This document shows positions 46,848 to 57,584 of a DNA stretch of 64,000 nt, one piece after another (within the stretch, counting starts at the first letter, position 1; each line of letters opens with the position of its first letter). Source of the stretch: Crossaster papposus (Eukaryota > Echinodermata > Asteroidea > Velatida > Solasteridae). The notes beneath the pieces were generated by a model. The model was not told the origin of the DNA and did not search any database. It saw only the letters and a list, made by a program, of their open reading frames with translations. The position numbers were made by a program, and so were the translations under genes. The stretch spans positions 1,728,948 to 1,792,947 of the forward strand of contig JBAIAA010000433.1 in NCBI GenBank assembly GCA_037893245.1. The letters are read 5' to 3'.

Positions 46848-47150
46848 ACCCCAATCTCTATGTTCTCCAATGCCTATATGTTTCCCTGTTCCTATGTTTT
46901 TATATCCCCATTTTCTCCAATGCCTATGTTTCCCCATCTCTTTGTTCCCAAATCTCTATGTTCCCCAATCCCCATATTCCCCAATCCCTGTCCTTTCAAT
47001 TCATATGTTCTCCAATGCCTATATTTCCGAATCCCCATGTTCCCTAATACCTATATAGTCTCTATATTCCCCAGTCTCTATATTCCCCAGTCTCTATATA
47101 GGGACTTAGGAATATAGGGACTAGGGACTACAGTGACTATAGGGAACATT
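46848..47150. repeat. Degenerate TTCCCCAATCCCTATA minisatellite, block 2
   Basis: Some 15 imperfect units with CCCCAATCCCTATATTCC and CTCCAATGCCTATGT variants, and from about 47098 the complement (GGGACTTAGGAATATAGGGACT), so the array inverts near its end. All three plus frames stay open over parts of it (Pro/Phe/Met-rich peptides); these are repeat artefacts. Confidence 0.75.
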
Positions 47151-47938
47151 TGGACTGGGGAACATAAGGGTGACCCCAAGCAAATGTATATGTTGTACTT
47201 TCTGTCTGTGCCACCCTAAGTAAAAATCCGTATCAGAAGTCCTAATCTTAACACCTTTTAATTAATATGTTTTGTTTAAACGCAGTGGTGTTTCAGGATA
47301 GCTATAGGTCTTAGTTTTGTCTGGCTTCATTTTAACTGAGAAATGAAGAGAAATCGTTTCGAAAACTTTTTTTTTAAATTTCAGTCTTCAATTACAAACT
47401 GAATATAGTAACACTAAACGAAATGTCTAAACAGATACGCCTATGGAAATAAACTGTTAATGTTGCGTACAGTCTGTATTTGGGTAAGAGGGATAACGAA
47501 TGACGTCGACCATGCAGGTAAATACCCAGAGCAACATGCCGTTGTCATGCCATTTTGGTTGGTCATTTATCTTCCGTTACCATGACAACGTTTCCAGGTG
47601 TGATATCAACATGTGTACAACCGTTTACAGATGGAGGACTTTGGCAATTTTGCGTGAGGTTTCGCAACGAGCAAAGGGCCGGGAAGAATGATTTCGGCGT
47701 CATGGAAACTACCACTACGTGGATATTTGTTTTGGCATAGATACAATGTGATGCGATTAAATAAAATGAGTCTTAAGTCAACCCTGATCAACTGAGCTTC
47801 TTATATTTACATTTCCAGGGCACTTTAAGCTTTAATTCGGTGAAAACTCCATGTTAATGCCACTTTCGGTTAAACAATTACGACATGTTGAGTAACGACA
47901 CAAATGGAGAAAAGCCAGGTTTAAAATTAAAGTATTTA
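47151..47938. other. No gene seen
   Basis: Three overlapping frames at about 47500-47790 on both strands lack motifs. No repeat structure. Confidence 0.35.
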
Positions 47939-48300
47939 AAGGTAGCATACACCATTATCAGATATCGACATTTTTTACTACCTAATTATTAGGAAATATC
48001 TTCCTTTTTTTAATGTAAATAATGATTGTAGTACACCCAGCAAAAGGATTGCGCTAAATGTCCTATAGTTGTTCCGAAAAATCAAATAATATTAAACAAA
48101 CGAAAACAAAACCGCAAGAACAACAAAAGAACTACTGCCTGACGCCGCCGGTTAAAAACGAACGCCGTTGTTCTTGCTCTTCTCAGCATTCATGATTGTA
48201 AAACTTCGGAAAGGTAAGTTAAACTATATTTACTATAAAATATAACCCCCCAAATCCACCCATTCCTGATAATTCAAGCGATTAAAAATGGAAAAGCCCA
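47939..48300 (+). mobile_element. TTAA-type MITE family, copy 4
   Basis: Begins TTTAAAGGTAGCATACACCATT with the inverted-repeat end best preserved of all copies. It contains GCAAAAGGATTGCGCTAAAT, CGCCGGTTAAAAACGAACGC and CCCATTCCTGATAATTCAAG. The right end is degenerate near 48290. Confidence 0.65.
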
Positions 48301-49399
48301 CTTTTAATGCATGGCAGAACAAAGTCCGTATAGCAACGTTTACTTTAGTGCAAGGTATGGAAACGAAACTTGCCACGTTAATATAACAATACATAAAGAA
48401 CAAAACTGCATCAAATGCGGACTTTTCTTGACTTTATTTTTTAATTACTTTGCAATTGTGGGGTGATGATTAATAAACTCGTGGTTAAAATGCATTTTTT
48501 CACCTGTTCCCTTTTGAGTTTCAGATTGTTTTCCTCACTGTGTGAAAGATAATTAAATAGTTTTCTGTTACTTTTGAAAAAACAGATACACAAATTTAAA
48601 TTGAAAAATTCACCCTCAGCACATATTGTGGACCGTAGTTCAAAATCAGATATTGTCCGACTTAATGCTCGTTTTGCTTGATGGCATCACAACACAGACA
48701 CTTTCTGAAAGAAATTCCTCTCTGTCTGCGGATATAAGGCAATCCGCCATGCCACCTGCCCAGTTTGACGGAAGGCTTGAATCAATGTACTACACCGCCA
48801 GTGGCCACAATGTGCTGGGCGTAACTCAATTTTTCATCGAGATTTCCCCTTGATCACAAACATTTGTCAGCCCGAAGGCAAACTTCTTTTTTTAACTGGG
48901 GCAATTATTGGGCTGGGCAGGCACTTGAGGTGACGCGAATCCCACAAGACAGGATATTGTACTGAGCCTAACTCAACAGTCTCGACACCGGGAGCTTGGA
49001 ATAACGATTGACAAAACATTTATTTCAATGTTGTCATTCATTACATTTTAGGGGGTTATTTTTGAGTTGTCAAAAGTCGTTGTTATCAGATTGCATTAAC
49101 ATCCAACATACTTCTGTACAGAGGATTCAGGTAAGAACATTCTCTGAATTGTACAGATGTAACATGGGACACCAAGTTACATCCGAGTTCATTTTGCTCC
49201 GGTTTTGAACAAGCAGGCTAATATACTGACTCCACAAGTTAATCACTTCAGACTTAATTTGATGAAAAGTAAGGAAGCTAAACATGCTAACAAGATGTAA
49301 CAAATTATGAAAGAGTGGGACAACATCCGTTACATCCGAGTTAATTGATTTGTAAGCCACATAACATTAAAGATGTAAGCGATACTTAAGATATGATTT
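48301..49399. other. No gene supported
   Basis: A 75-codon frame at 48626-48853 (MWTVVQNQILSDLMLVLLDG at its start) is not recognisable. Nothing else is seen. Confidence 0.3.
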
Positions 49400-49640
49400 A
49401 TTAAATCTCATTGAGTGATGCCTACCATGTCGTTTCCCAGGTTGTATCGTAAAATCGGGCGTGATCGCTGGCCACACGGCATTCTGGTGTTTAAGACTGC
49501 TGATTAGCGCTCTTGGTAAAGATACTGACAATTTAGGAGACCGCCAGCTAGCATAGTGTAAGATAGCTCAGTTGGTAGAGCGCCGGTCCAGCATTCCGGA
49601 GGTCACAGGTTCAAGTCCCGTCCTGCCGATTTTTTGTTCA
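49400..49640 (+). repeat. tRNA-like repeat unit, copy 3
   Basis: 49554-49628 carries a good A box (TAGCTCAGTTGG) and B box (GGTTCAAGTCC), a D stem GCTC/GAGC, a T stem with four of five pairs, and a T6 run at about 49631 that could stop RNA polymerase III. The acceptor stem is poor and position 33 of the anticodon loop is not T, so it is more likely a tRNA-derived SINE than a tRNA gene. The 150 bp upstream match the flanks of copies 1 and 2. Confidence 0.65.
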
Positions 49641-51427
49641 TTTTGGAACTTACCTAGCAAATTACCTAGTAAGTTTCCCTTGGAGTTTATTTTGAAATGT
49701 ATGATTTATTTTTGTGCAGTTTTGCGCAACCTCTCATGTAAAATAAAAAATAAAATGATTTCTTTTTTACTCTTGGCCTATTTGTACTTGTTAATTTAGC
49801 CTGGGACACCATCTCATTTGGTGGCAAAACTAAAATATATCACGTATACTATCGTCATGCCCCATAAGCCTTTTCTTCACCTTTAAATTACGACTATTAA
49901 CATCTTTACATTAATTTGGTTTAAACAAGAAAAACAATTACATGATTACAAAATGCCAAAAGATGTGCGTGTCTCAAAGTCAGGGAAGAAAGAATAATAT
50001 GTACAATCAAAGAGAAATCGCAAGAGAAATTAACAACTTATTTGATATAAAGTATATTGACACACTCAGTTAAAGGTTAAGCAAATTAAGTGACAATATA
50101 AATGTATATGGTGAGGCGTATGGTTAAGCGTTGTGCTTTATAACTTATGGACAGACAAACATACAACCAAGTAACCAGGTTTGATGTTTTCCACTTACAG
50201 AAATTATTACAAGGTACCATGTTGTTGGTTAACAAAACAAAACACTGACATTTTATTTACAATTATTCCATAAAAACTAGCAAGTGTAGGACTCAAATGC
50301 AACTTTTAATTTCTAGTATGAAGCCAACAAGAAAAAGGGGCTTGACTTTGAAGGAAATGATCATTAAAAAAAATTATATCCAAGATTACCTCGGTCCTCT
50401 AAATTTTGATAAATTGATAAAGCCGCGAAATTAATGCCTGTGCACTTATCAGGACTAGGGCAGCAAATTGCTGAAAATCAAAACTAATGGGGGATAGTTT
50501 TTCGGAAATATGTCCTGGGGGAAACTAAATCTACTTTTCCCAACAATTAAATTCCCACCGTGGGAATCCTGAATGCCAACTGGAATTAGTGTCAATTCGC
50601 TGTATAATCCGGCGTCTTATTATAGATCGGCCACATTTTGTATCATTCCGTTTCTTTCTTTCTTCTTAGTTTGGTTCGGTTCTTGATTTGTCGGCGGGCG
50701 TGGGAGAAACATTCGGCGAATGTGGTCAGAATGAAAAAAGTAAAAGCGAAAGAGAGCGAGAGTCTGTGGCAGACACAGTGGGGCCATCAGCAATTGGGGC
50801 TGCTTCAGGGAAAGGATGAATAGTGTGTGCTCATACATTAGATGGGCTGTTTGATCGGCTGTTATGATCTTTTAGCCGACGTTGGTTGCTGTTATAGCGG
50901 GTCTGCGATTTGCTGGATGAGTGTTTGCAGTGGTGGCGGTTAAGCAGGAGAATAAATCACAAGTGGGTTTTTTGGGTTTTTCTTTTTTGGGGGGGAGCAT
51001 CGTATGGGCTCCGTGCACAAGTACATGTACCCCCTCAGAAGATTTGGGAGTCAATATCGATGCAATCTTAGGCCTAATCCAAAATCTTATCTAGGGCTAT
51101 TGTCTTGTTGTGTGTGCCCATTACAACTACGTAGGGAAATGCTTACAATATCTGCAGTTGTGTAGCTCTTGAATTCAAACGTCTGGTTCCCGCTATGTTA
51201 TTCTAAAAACGCAAGCCCTAATTGATTTTTAAATTGTGTATAGCTACTAGATTGTGAGCTCTCAGGTCTGATGTCATGTATTATCTAAAGTGGATAAGCA
51301 TAGTCACCGGGAAAAATTGTATGGGGCTCGCTGTTCACATAGCAACCGTACTTCACATAGGTAATATGTCGCTAGTATTGCGCACCGCGCTCCTCGTTGA
51401 TTTCATACTCATACACCATCATACACA
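49641..51427. other. No gene seen
   Basis: A CT-rich stretch at about 50645-50690 and a T/G tract at about 50963-50997. Open frames on both strands at 50620-50838 lack motifs. Confidence 0.35.
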
Positions 51428-51694
51428 CTGACCTCAACACCTGGACGGATCATTGTCCATATTCTGCTGTGCTAACACTTGAAGTCGGCGCGAACTGGAA
51501 GTGCAACATGGCGTCACTGCTGTGAGCCAATGAAATGTCCAGTTGTAGAGGTCAGTGGATTTACCAACCAACTGAACTCTACACCTGGACATTTCATTGG
51601 CTCACAGCAGTGACGCCATGTTGCACTTCTCTGCATGCCGACTTCAAAATGAAACAATGGATGATCTGTCCATGTATAGAGGTCAGTGATCATA
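51428..51694. mobile_element. Palindromic MITE, CCTCTACACCTGGAC family, copy 2
   Basis: Arms 51428-51556 and about 51570-51694 are reverse complements and match the arms of 29485-29795: ACACCTGGAC, ACTTGAAGTCGGC, AAGTGCAACATGGC, GAGCCAATGAAATGTCC. The centre is only about 15 bp, so nearly the whole element forms one hairpin. Confidence 0.75.
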
Positions 51695-52295
51695 CACCAG
51701 TGAGATTGCTTTGTCTGTTCGTGAACTCTCCTGAGAAAACATTTTCTGGTGATGAAAACTTCAACTTGATTTTCTTTCGACAATTAAAAGATGTTTTCTT
51801 GGGTTTTTTGGAGGTAGGCATATCAATGAAATTAACCCACTGTACATCACTATGATCATTATTTGCATGCAACTTGGGTTGCGTAGCTCACATAGGTCAA
51901 CACAATTAGGTTAGCCCCGGGTCGTTCAATAAGCTCCGACGTCATGCTCGGGACTCACCTGAATCAGCCACTATAATACCTACTCTTTGCCTAAGATGAC
52001 AGTAATATATTTACGCAGTGCGCCCGCAAACGACAGGGTTGTAGACCAGCTCTCCTGCTCTTACTATCGTTTTTGCAAACTTGCTAAAATGGGAAGTGGC
52101 CTTTTCATGCAAATTTGACCATAAATGTATCTGCATAGCGGCTTCACACAGTCAACTAACCATTCAGTCGCGCGGGCCTGCATTGCATATCTAATTAGCG
52201 CTGTTTCACAAAGGGATTTTGTGCGTCGCATAGTTATACCCAGCTAGATATGGGACCGACGGACTCCCCCTTAGTCCCCCATACCTATGTATTAC
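51695..52295. other. No gene seen; short repeat at about 51985-52060
   Basis: About 51985-52060 matches 930-1012. The open frames near 51690-51870 on both strands lack motifs. Confidence 0.35.
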
Positions 52296-52491
52296 AGGCA
52301 AAATACTTAATTTTGTTTTGTTGACCTCAAACAAATTGCAATACAAACATTTCCACCGCAATGCATTTCTAAATTGTGCCCACAATGACATATTAAAATA
52401 TTTAAACAATTCAAGTGCTGGAAATTCGACTAATAAATCGTTAATCCCTCTTGCGTAATATATTTAGTCCCATATTTAGGTATATTATAGC
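52296..52491. repeat. One arm of the foldback family seen at 3258-5862
   Basis: AGGCAAAATACTTAATTTTG, TTGACCTCAAACAAATTGCA, ATTCAAGTGCTGGAAAT and TTAATCCCTCTTGCGTAATA-like segments run in the same order as the left arm of the foldback element. No second arm follows. Confidence 0.7.
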
Positions 52492-52879
52492 CTATTCGCG
52501 CTTGGGTCGACCGTTCGCAGTAATTTTACGCCATTAGGATGACCACCGTCGTTAGGACGACCGTTTGGTGGTCGTCCGAGCGCCCAAGTACTCGATAAAA
52601 TTACATTTTTTTACATGTTATCGAATATGTCGATAGATTAGGGTACATTATCCTATAGATTTTAAATTTCGTGGCAAAAGCTCTAGGTAAAAAAGGGTTA
52701 GGTTACAAACAAAAACGTAAAATTGTGCGCACGTCTCTATGGAGTGGTTGCGCTAATGATGGTTTTTCGAGGTTATATATATATATATAAAATCAATCAC
52801 AAACTAGGATAGGTTTTAATTCACCATATATGTTATTCCGACAAATCTGTTTCGTGGATTCCTCCACTCGTCAGGGAAT
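52492..52879. other. Local inverted repeat, no gene
   Basis: GCGCTTGGGTCGACC at about 52500 faces CGTCCGAGCGCCCAAG at about 52572, a weak stem. A (TA)n tract lies at about 52777-52788. Confidence 0.4.
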
Positions 52880-53725
52880 GGACCGATCCGGATTTGACCA
52901 TAAGCCCCGCCCACCTTAGCAACGGCATGGCGACGCCATTACCTCGGTCAAGTTGCCCACGTATGGTTGTATATGTACGTGTAGGCTAGGCGTAGAACAC
53001 GTACAACGAAAATGTTGATTTAAACTTTAGGCGGGGACAAAATTACTATCAGTAAGCTAGCGGGCGAACTACAAGGATGACCATTATTTTAAGGAACGGT
53101 ATGAACAGTACATGGAGGATGGTTAAGTTGAAGTTGGGGGAAATGAAGCATGCATGCATGTCAATTTGTATGGACGGTGTACATGATGATGTAAGTGTTG
53201 CTTGGTGGAGTCACCAGTACTGGAATAAATCGCGTATTTTGTCACAACAGGATTAAACCATAGCCTAATTAATAGACTGCTATACATGTAGAGCATTACT
53301 ATTAACTCTACATAGGCCCCTATCCTACCTTAGACTACACTGTCCTTGTTTATCTTCTTGACATTCCCGCCGTTCACGTCACACGAGTTCAACGGTAATT
53401 CTCATTTTCGAGATTTGTTTTGGTACTTAACGGGAAAAAATGATGTCGTAATCCGAGTACCAGCGTGTTATTTACGAATTTCATGACCATTTCATGCATA
53501 TTTTTGACAATTTTTTTAACTCCAAACAGCCGTATTTTGATTGACAAATACGGTGCTTTTTCGTACCGAAGCCATTTGTTTGTGTACACGTTTCTAACCA
53601 CATGTGATAGTTTGACCGAGCTAATGGCGGACAACGCCTGTAGCAACCGTTGCTAAGTTACCTGAACAAAACTCGTAATCTCAATGGTCAATGCGCGCGT
53701 AGTGATTGACAGGCCGGATCGGCCC
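52880..53725. mobile_element. Inverted-repeat element, GGACCGATCCGG ends
   Basis: GGACCGATCCGG at the left faces CCGGATCGGCCC at the right. CTTAGCAACGG and GCCATTA-CTCGGTCAA recur inverted about 30-80 bp inside each end. About 846 bp, with two short frames (for example on the minus strand 53389-53646) that I cannot identify. ATGGCGGACAAC near 53622 is start-like but is followed by a stop after ten codons. Confidence 0.5.
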
Positions 53726-53901
53726 ATTGTAATGGTGTTCTCGAAACATTCTACCTGTACACCAAGTTAGGGGAACGCGCGAACGCAAAAACACGCGCTA
53801 GGATTGCGCGATGACGCGGGCGTGGGGAAAATATATGGCCGTGTCTGAATTACACGGCCGCGGCTTGACATCACACACGAGTCCATGGAAAGTGGCTGCA
53901 G
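53726..53901. other. CpG-rich stretch, no gene
   Basis: GCGCGAACGC and GATGACGCGGGCG segments precede the 3' end of the Penelope-like copy. Confidence 0.35.
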
Positions 53902-55682
53902 TCACCACCATAGACCTGCGTGCAACTTGAAGCCGCAGCCAAACAGTTCGGACACGGCCCAGCATAACACTTTGGGCGTGGTTTTGGCGTGCTTTACTAG
54001 TTTGAATTTAGCCGCGTGCCGGCATGCGCTAGTTAGCTCAGATCTTTGGTTTAGATTAGCCATTTCTGGGTGGCAGATAATATAGAATTTCTCCATAGTG
54101 CATAAGTTGCATCGTTTACTGATGTTAGAGTACGGTTGAGCATTGCTCAAGATTTTCTTAATTGTGTATTCAGTGTTTTTGTCTTTTAGCGTCCATACAT
54201 GTTTGGATAGTTCTGTCTGGTTCCTGTGCGCTTTTTTCTTGAATGATTGTCGGTGGTTTCCGAATATTTGTTTAAACTCGGTGCTTGTTAGGCCTACAAA
54301 CGTCTCTTCACTCGTGTTGGTTTTCACAGTGGCTTGGTAGGCGATGTTCGGTGTTCTGCATTTTCCATCCGGGGGCATTCCTTCTTTACCCTGCAGTTGC
54401 AAGGTTTGGTTTCTGGTTCTGGTGCCTGCTTCTTTATTATATTTTTGTTGTGAGCGTTCAAAGTTGACTTCATGTTTGGCATACAACTGTATGACAGCTT
54501 CAGTGTGTTCTTGTTGAAGATTTGTTGCAGTGCGTGTGCTTTGGGGAAACTCTCGTTAACAATCTTTAAGAATTGGCGTCCAACGTTGGTTTTTACTCTT
54601 AAGTCAAACGGCGGGTTGTACCATGTGACGTTTCTTTTTCTGGATCACTTCTTGTACTTTGCTCATTTGTTACGTTTGTTTTGAATTCAAGCTTGTGGTC
54701 GTAGCCGCTTTCCTTCAATGCCTTTTGGTATACGCTGGTTGACTTCTTGAATTCGTCTTCGTTTGATGAAATGTCAGAGAGTCTGCGATTGATGCCTTGT
54801 GGAATTGCACGAATGACGTTCTGCGGGTGGTTGCTCTTTGCGTTTACGTATATTGGGGCGTTTCCTGGTTTTAGGTATGGCCTATGTACTCCGCGATTGA
54901 GCTCGAGCGTGACATCAAGATAGTTGACAGTTTGTTTTTTTGCTTCAATATTTATGCGAAGTCCGTTTATTTTGAATATTTCGCATATCCTCTTCTTGAT
55001 GCGCTCTACTACGTTTGGTGGCTCGTGGAAGACGGCCAACCCGTCGTCCCTGTAGAGGCCAATTACATTGCCGTAGTGGGGTTTAAGTTGGGACAGCAGG
55101 TAGACGACGACCAGTTCACAGCATTCTGCGCTGTCATATGATCCCATGGTGACGTCAAATAGACTACTGCTTTTCTTTACCCATGGTTCGTTACGTCTGA
55201 AGAGCAAAGTTTGCTTGGCATGAAGAATAGTTTTACTGTCCAATTGGGCGATCTCTACGTATTGTGATGCGTATAGTCTACTGCGTCATTTAAGAGTTTA
55301 TCGGTGATTGACGGGTATAATTAAACAATGTCAAAGCATATAAACGCACCTTCGTTGGTAAAAATTGGCTTGAATGTGGTCCTTTAGCGTGGTAAATGGT
55401 TCGCGCTGGGCAATCACGTCCATTCGGTCATCCAGTTGGAGCTCCCCGGTGATCTTTTTCGCTTCGTCGTTGATTTTGTTAACTTGTCTGTTAGTGCCTT
55501 TTTTGCACGTTTTGCAGATGTTTTTATCAACCAGTTCATCGTAGTCGTTCGGTGTCATTTTGTAAAAGTTAGTGGTTTTATCCGCTTTTACTATCAGCTT
55601 TGGCTCTTCATTGATCTGTTCGATGTCATTCTTTAATTGGCATTGGAAGTCGTTGGTGTTCTTGTCAAACTCAATGTTTTGT
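53902..55682 (-). pseudogene. Penelope-like element, RT plus GIY-YIG, decayed
   Basis: On the minus strand the first part (DLIQNIEFDKNTNDF, then IVKADKTTNFYKM and FTTLKDHIQANF) is the N-terminal RT region. A deletion of about 165 bp near 55345 removes the next 50 residues. The RT core follows: FDIV, a stop, YPSIT, a one-base insertion near 55262, then TLLFRRNEPWVKKSS and the catalytic YRDDG at about 55043-55057. After a frameshift near 54650 comes KRNVTWYNPPFDLRVKTNVG, then a Cys motif (PCNCRVKKECP), another shift near 54380, DGKCRTPNIAYQATV and a GIY-YIG-type endonuclease (FVGLTSTEFKQ, then NHRQSF). RT plus C-terminal GIY-YIG defines Penelope-like elements. At least five lesions make it dead. 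Confidence 0.85.
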
Positions 55683-56386
55683 ATTAAGTCCCAACGTTCC
55701 TACTTGCCGCCTCATCAATCCCTGCAAGTCGGAATTGGGCAGAGCTAGCAAACATATCACAGAAAAGATCGTTAAAGAAGAAGCGGAAGCAAGTAAAGTA
55801 AACTTGTGGCGAAACACTAATGCCGTACTTGAATGGTTCAACGACATCCCGAACAAGACTGAAGGTGCGTTTATATGCTTTGACATTGTTGAATTCTACC
55901 CGTCAATCACCGAGAAACTCTTAAATGGCGCACTAGACTACGCATCACAATACGCAGAGATCGCCCCATTGGACAGAAAAACTATCCTTCATGACAAGCA
56001 AACATTGCTCTTCAGATGTAACGAACCATGGGTAAAGAAAAGCAGTAGTCTATTTGACGTCACCGTGGGATCATATGACGGCGCAGAATGCTATGAACTG
56101 ATCGTCGTCTACCTGCTGTCCCAACTTAAACCCCACAACGGCAATGCAATTGGCCTCTACAGGGACGATGGATTGGCCGTCTTCCATGAGCCACCAAACG
56201 TGGTAGAGCGCATCAAATATTCAAAAGAAACGGACTTCGCATAACCATTAAAGCAAACAAAAAAACTGTAAACTATCTTGATGTCACGCTCGACCTCAAT
56301 CGCGATACCTAAAACCAGGAAACACCCCAATATACGTAAACGCCAAGAGCAACTACCCGCAGAACGCCAGACAGGAAGGAACCCAT
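55683..56386 (+). pseudogene. Penelope-like element, RT fragment, second copy
   Basis: Starts inside the RT domain with NVPTCRLINPCKSELGRASK and reads through FDIVEFYPSITEKLL, DVTVGSYDGAECYELIVVYL and YRDDGLAVF. A short deletion and frame change near 56215 follow, then NGLRITIKANKKTVNYLDV and, after a stop, NTPIYVNAKSNYP. Truncated on both sides. It differs from the minus-strand copy at several percent of residues (for example GSYDGAECYEL against GSYDSAECCEL), so the two are separate insertions, joined head to head at about 55682. Confidence 0.85.
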
Positions 56387-57060
56387 ACAATATCCCGAGT
56401 GACCACCCTCCACTAATGTCCAACCAGCGATATTAAGTTTGGCAAAAACAAATTTGCTAGCGCTGCTCTTACAAGAAGAACTGAATTGTTTATATCTGGA
56501 CCTTCCTTTTCTGATCAGATTTGTATCTCGGGGTTCAAGTACGAAGTGCATGTAAATATTAGATGGGCGACTCGGTTCGAAACTGAGATGTATATCGGGA
56601 TCTGCTATAAGTGTTGCCATTGATCTTTGCACGGACTGTGTTGCTCTTTATTTCTGTTTCGATCAGTGTTGGATGTTAGTCTTGGGTCGCACGGTCCACA
56701 TTTGGTATTTATACAGCAGCAATAAGTGAAGTATGATTCAGATGCTCACAACAAAACGCTAAATCAAAGGTGGGTAAGGATGGCTGCAATCTAAACGATC
56801 CTTATCTTTACTCCCCCCCCCCCCCCCCCCCCCCCACCCTCCTGTAGCTTATTTTAACTGTACTTCTGTCACTGTCAATAAAACAAAATTGTACTGGAAT
56901 TTACGTCAGAAGGAGGATCTCTGTCCAAGCCTACCGTAAATGCAAATTGCTCAGGGACCATCACAATTCTTAAACAAGTTTCATCTTGATTTAATCAAGT
57001 TATCATCTATTGGCGAGTCAAGCTACAGATTTTCCCCGGAACATGCCCAGGAGAAATGCC
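56387..57060. other. No gene seen; C23 run at about 56814-56836
   Basis: A homopolymer C tract and otherwise no recognised structure. Confidence 0.4.
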
Positions 57061-57584
57061 GAGTCAATAATTTTTGAAAGTCAATGATTTTTGTGACTCA
57101 AGTCGAGTCGAGTCATTTTAACAAGTGATCCTCCAATCGCGAGTTTTCTTGCGGTCGATTCATGTATTTTTTTTTTTTATTTTTTTTTTAAGTCAAATTG
57201 TGTGCTTCTGTAAACGTCATCAAAGGACCCCATACTTGACCTTTGCCCTCAATAATCCGATGAATAATAGTTTTTTTCACCATAAGGTCACTACATCCAA
57301 GTTTAATCAGGTTACATGAAAACATACGTATACGTTTTTGTTTTACAAAAACTGAAGCTGAAACTTTAACAAACATGTACATACGGATAATTTAGGACTG
57401 GCTTTAGTGCCATAAAGAATGTGTTCAGGCGACACAAAAAATGACTTAAGTCGAGTCATTAGTTAGGAAGTCAGGTCTAGTCGTGCAAAGTATTGCTTTT
57501 TTTCTGGGAGTCGAGTCTTTTGATGAGGGACTCGAATCTAGTTGAGTTGAGTCATTTATCTGTCGGGACTCAAGTCGATTTGAA
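57061..57584. repeat. Degenerate GAGTC-rich repeat and dispersed repeat relative
   Basis: Irregular AAGTCGAGTCGAGTCATT units at 57095-57120 and 57440-57580 look like the ancestor of the adjoining minisatellite. Between them, 57235-57440 is a relative of the 6003-6260 dispersed repeat. Confidence 0.6.

Noticed and set aside
46790-47117. Three overlapping Pro/Phe/Met-rich frames
   Set aside because: They read the CCCCAATCCCTATA minisatellite in all three phases; no conserved structure.
49554-49628. A functional tRNA gene
   Set aside because: A and B boxes are good, but the acceptor stem pairs poorly, position 33 is not T, and the other two copies have a different anticodon position and broken stems. 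A tRNA-derived repeat fits better.
53902-56386. One Penelope-like insertion with a 5' inversion (twin priming)
   Set aside because: The overlapping RT portions on the two strands differ at several percent of residues, so they come from different copies.
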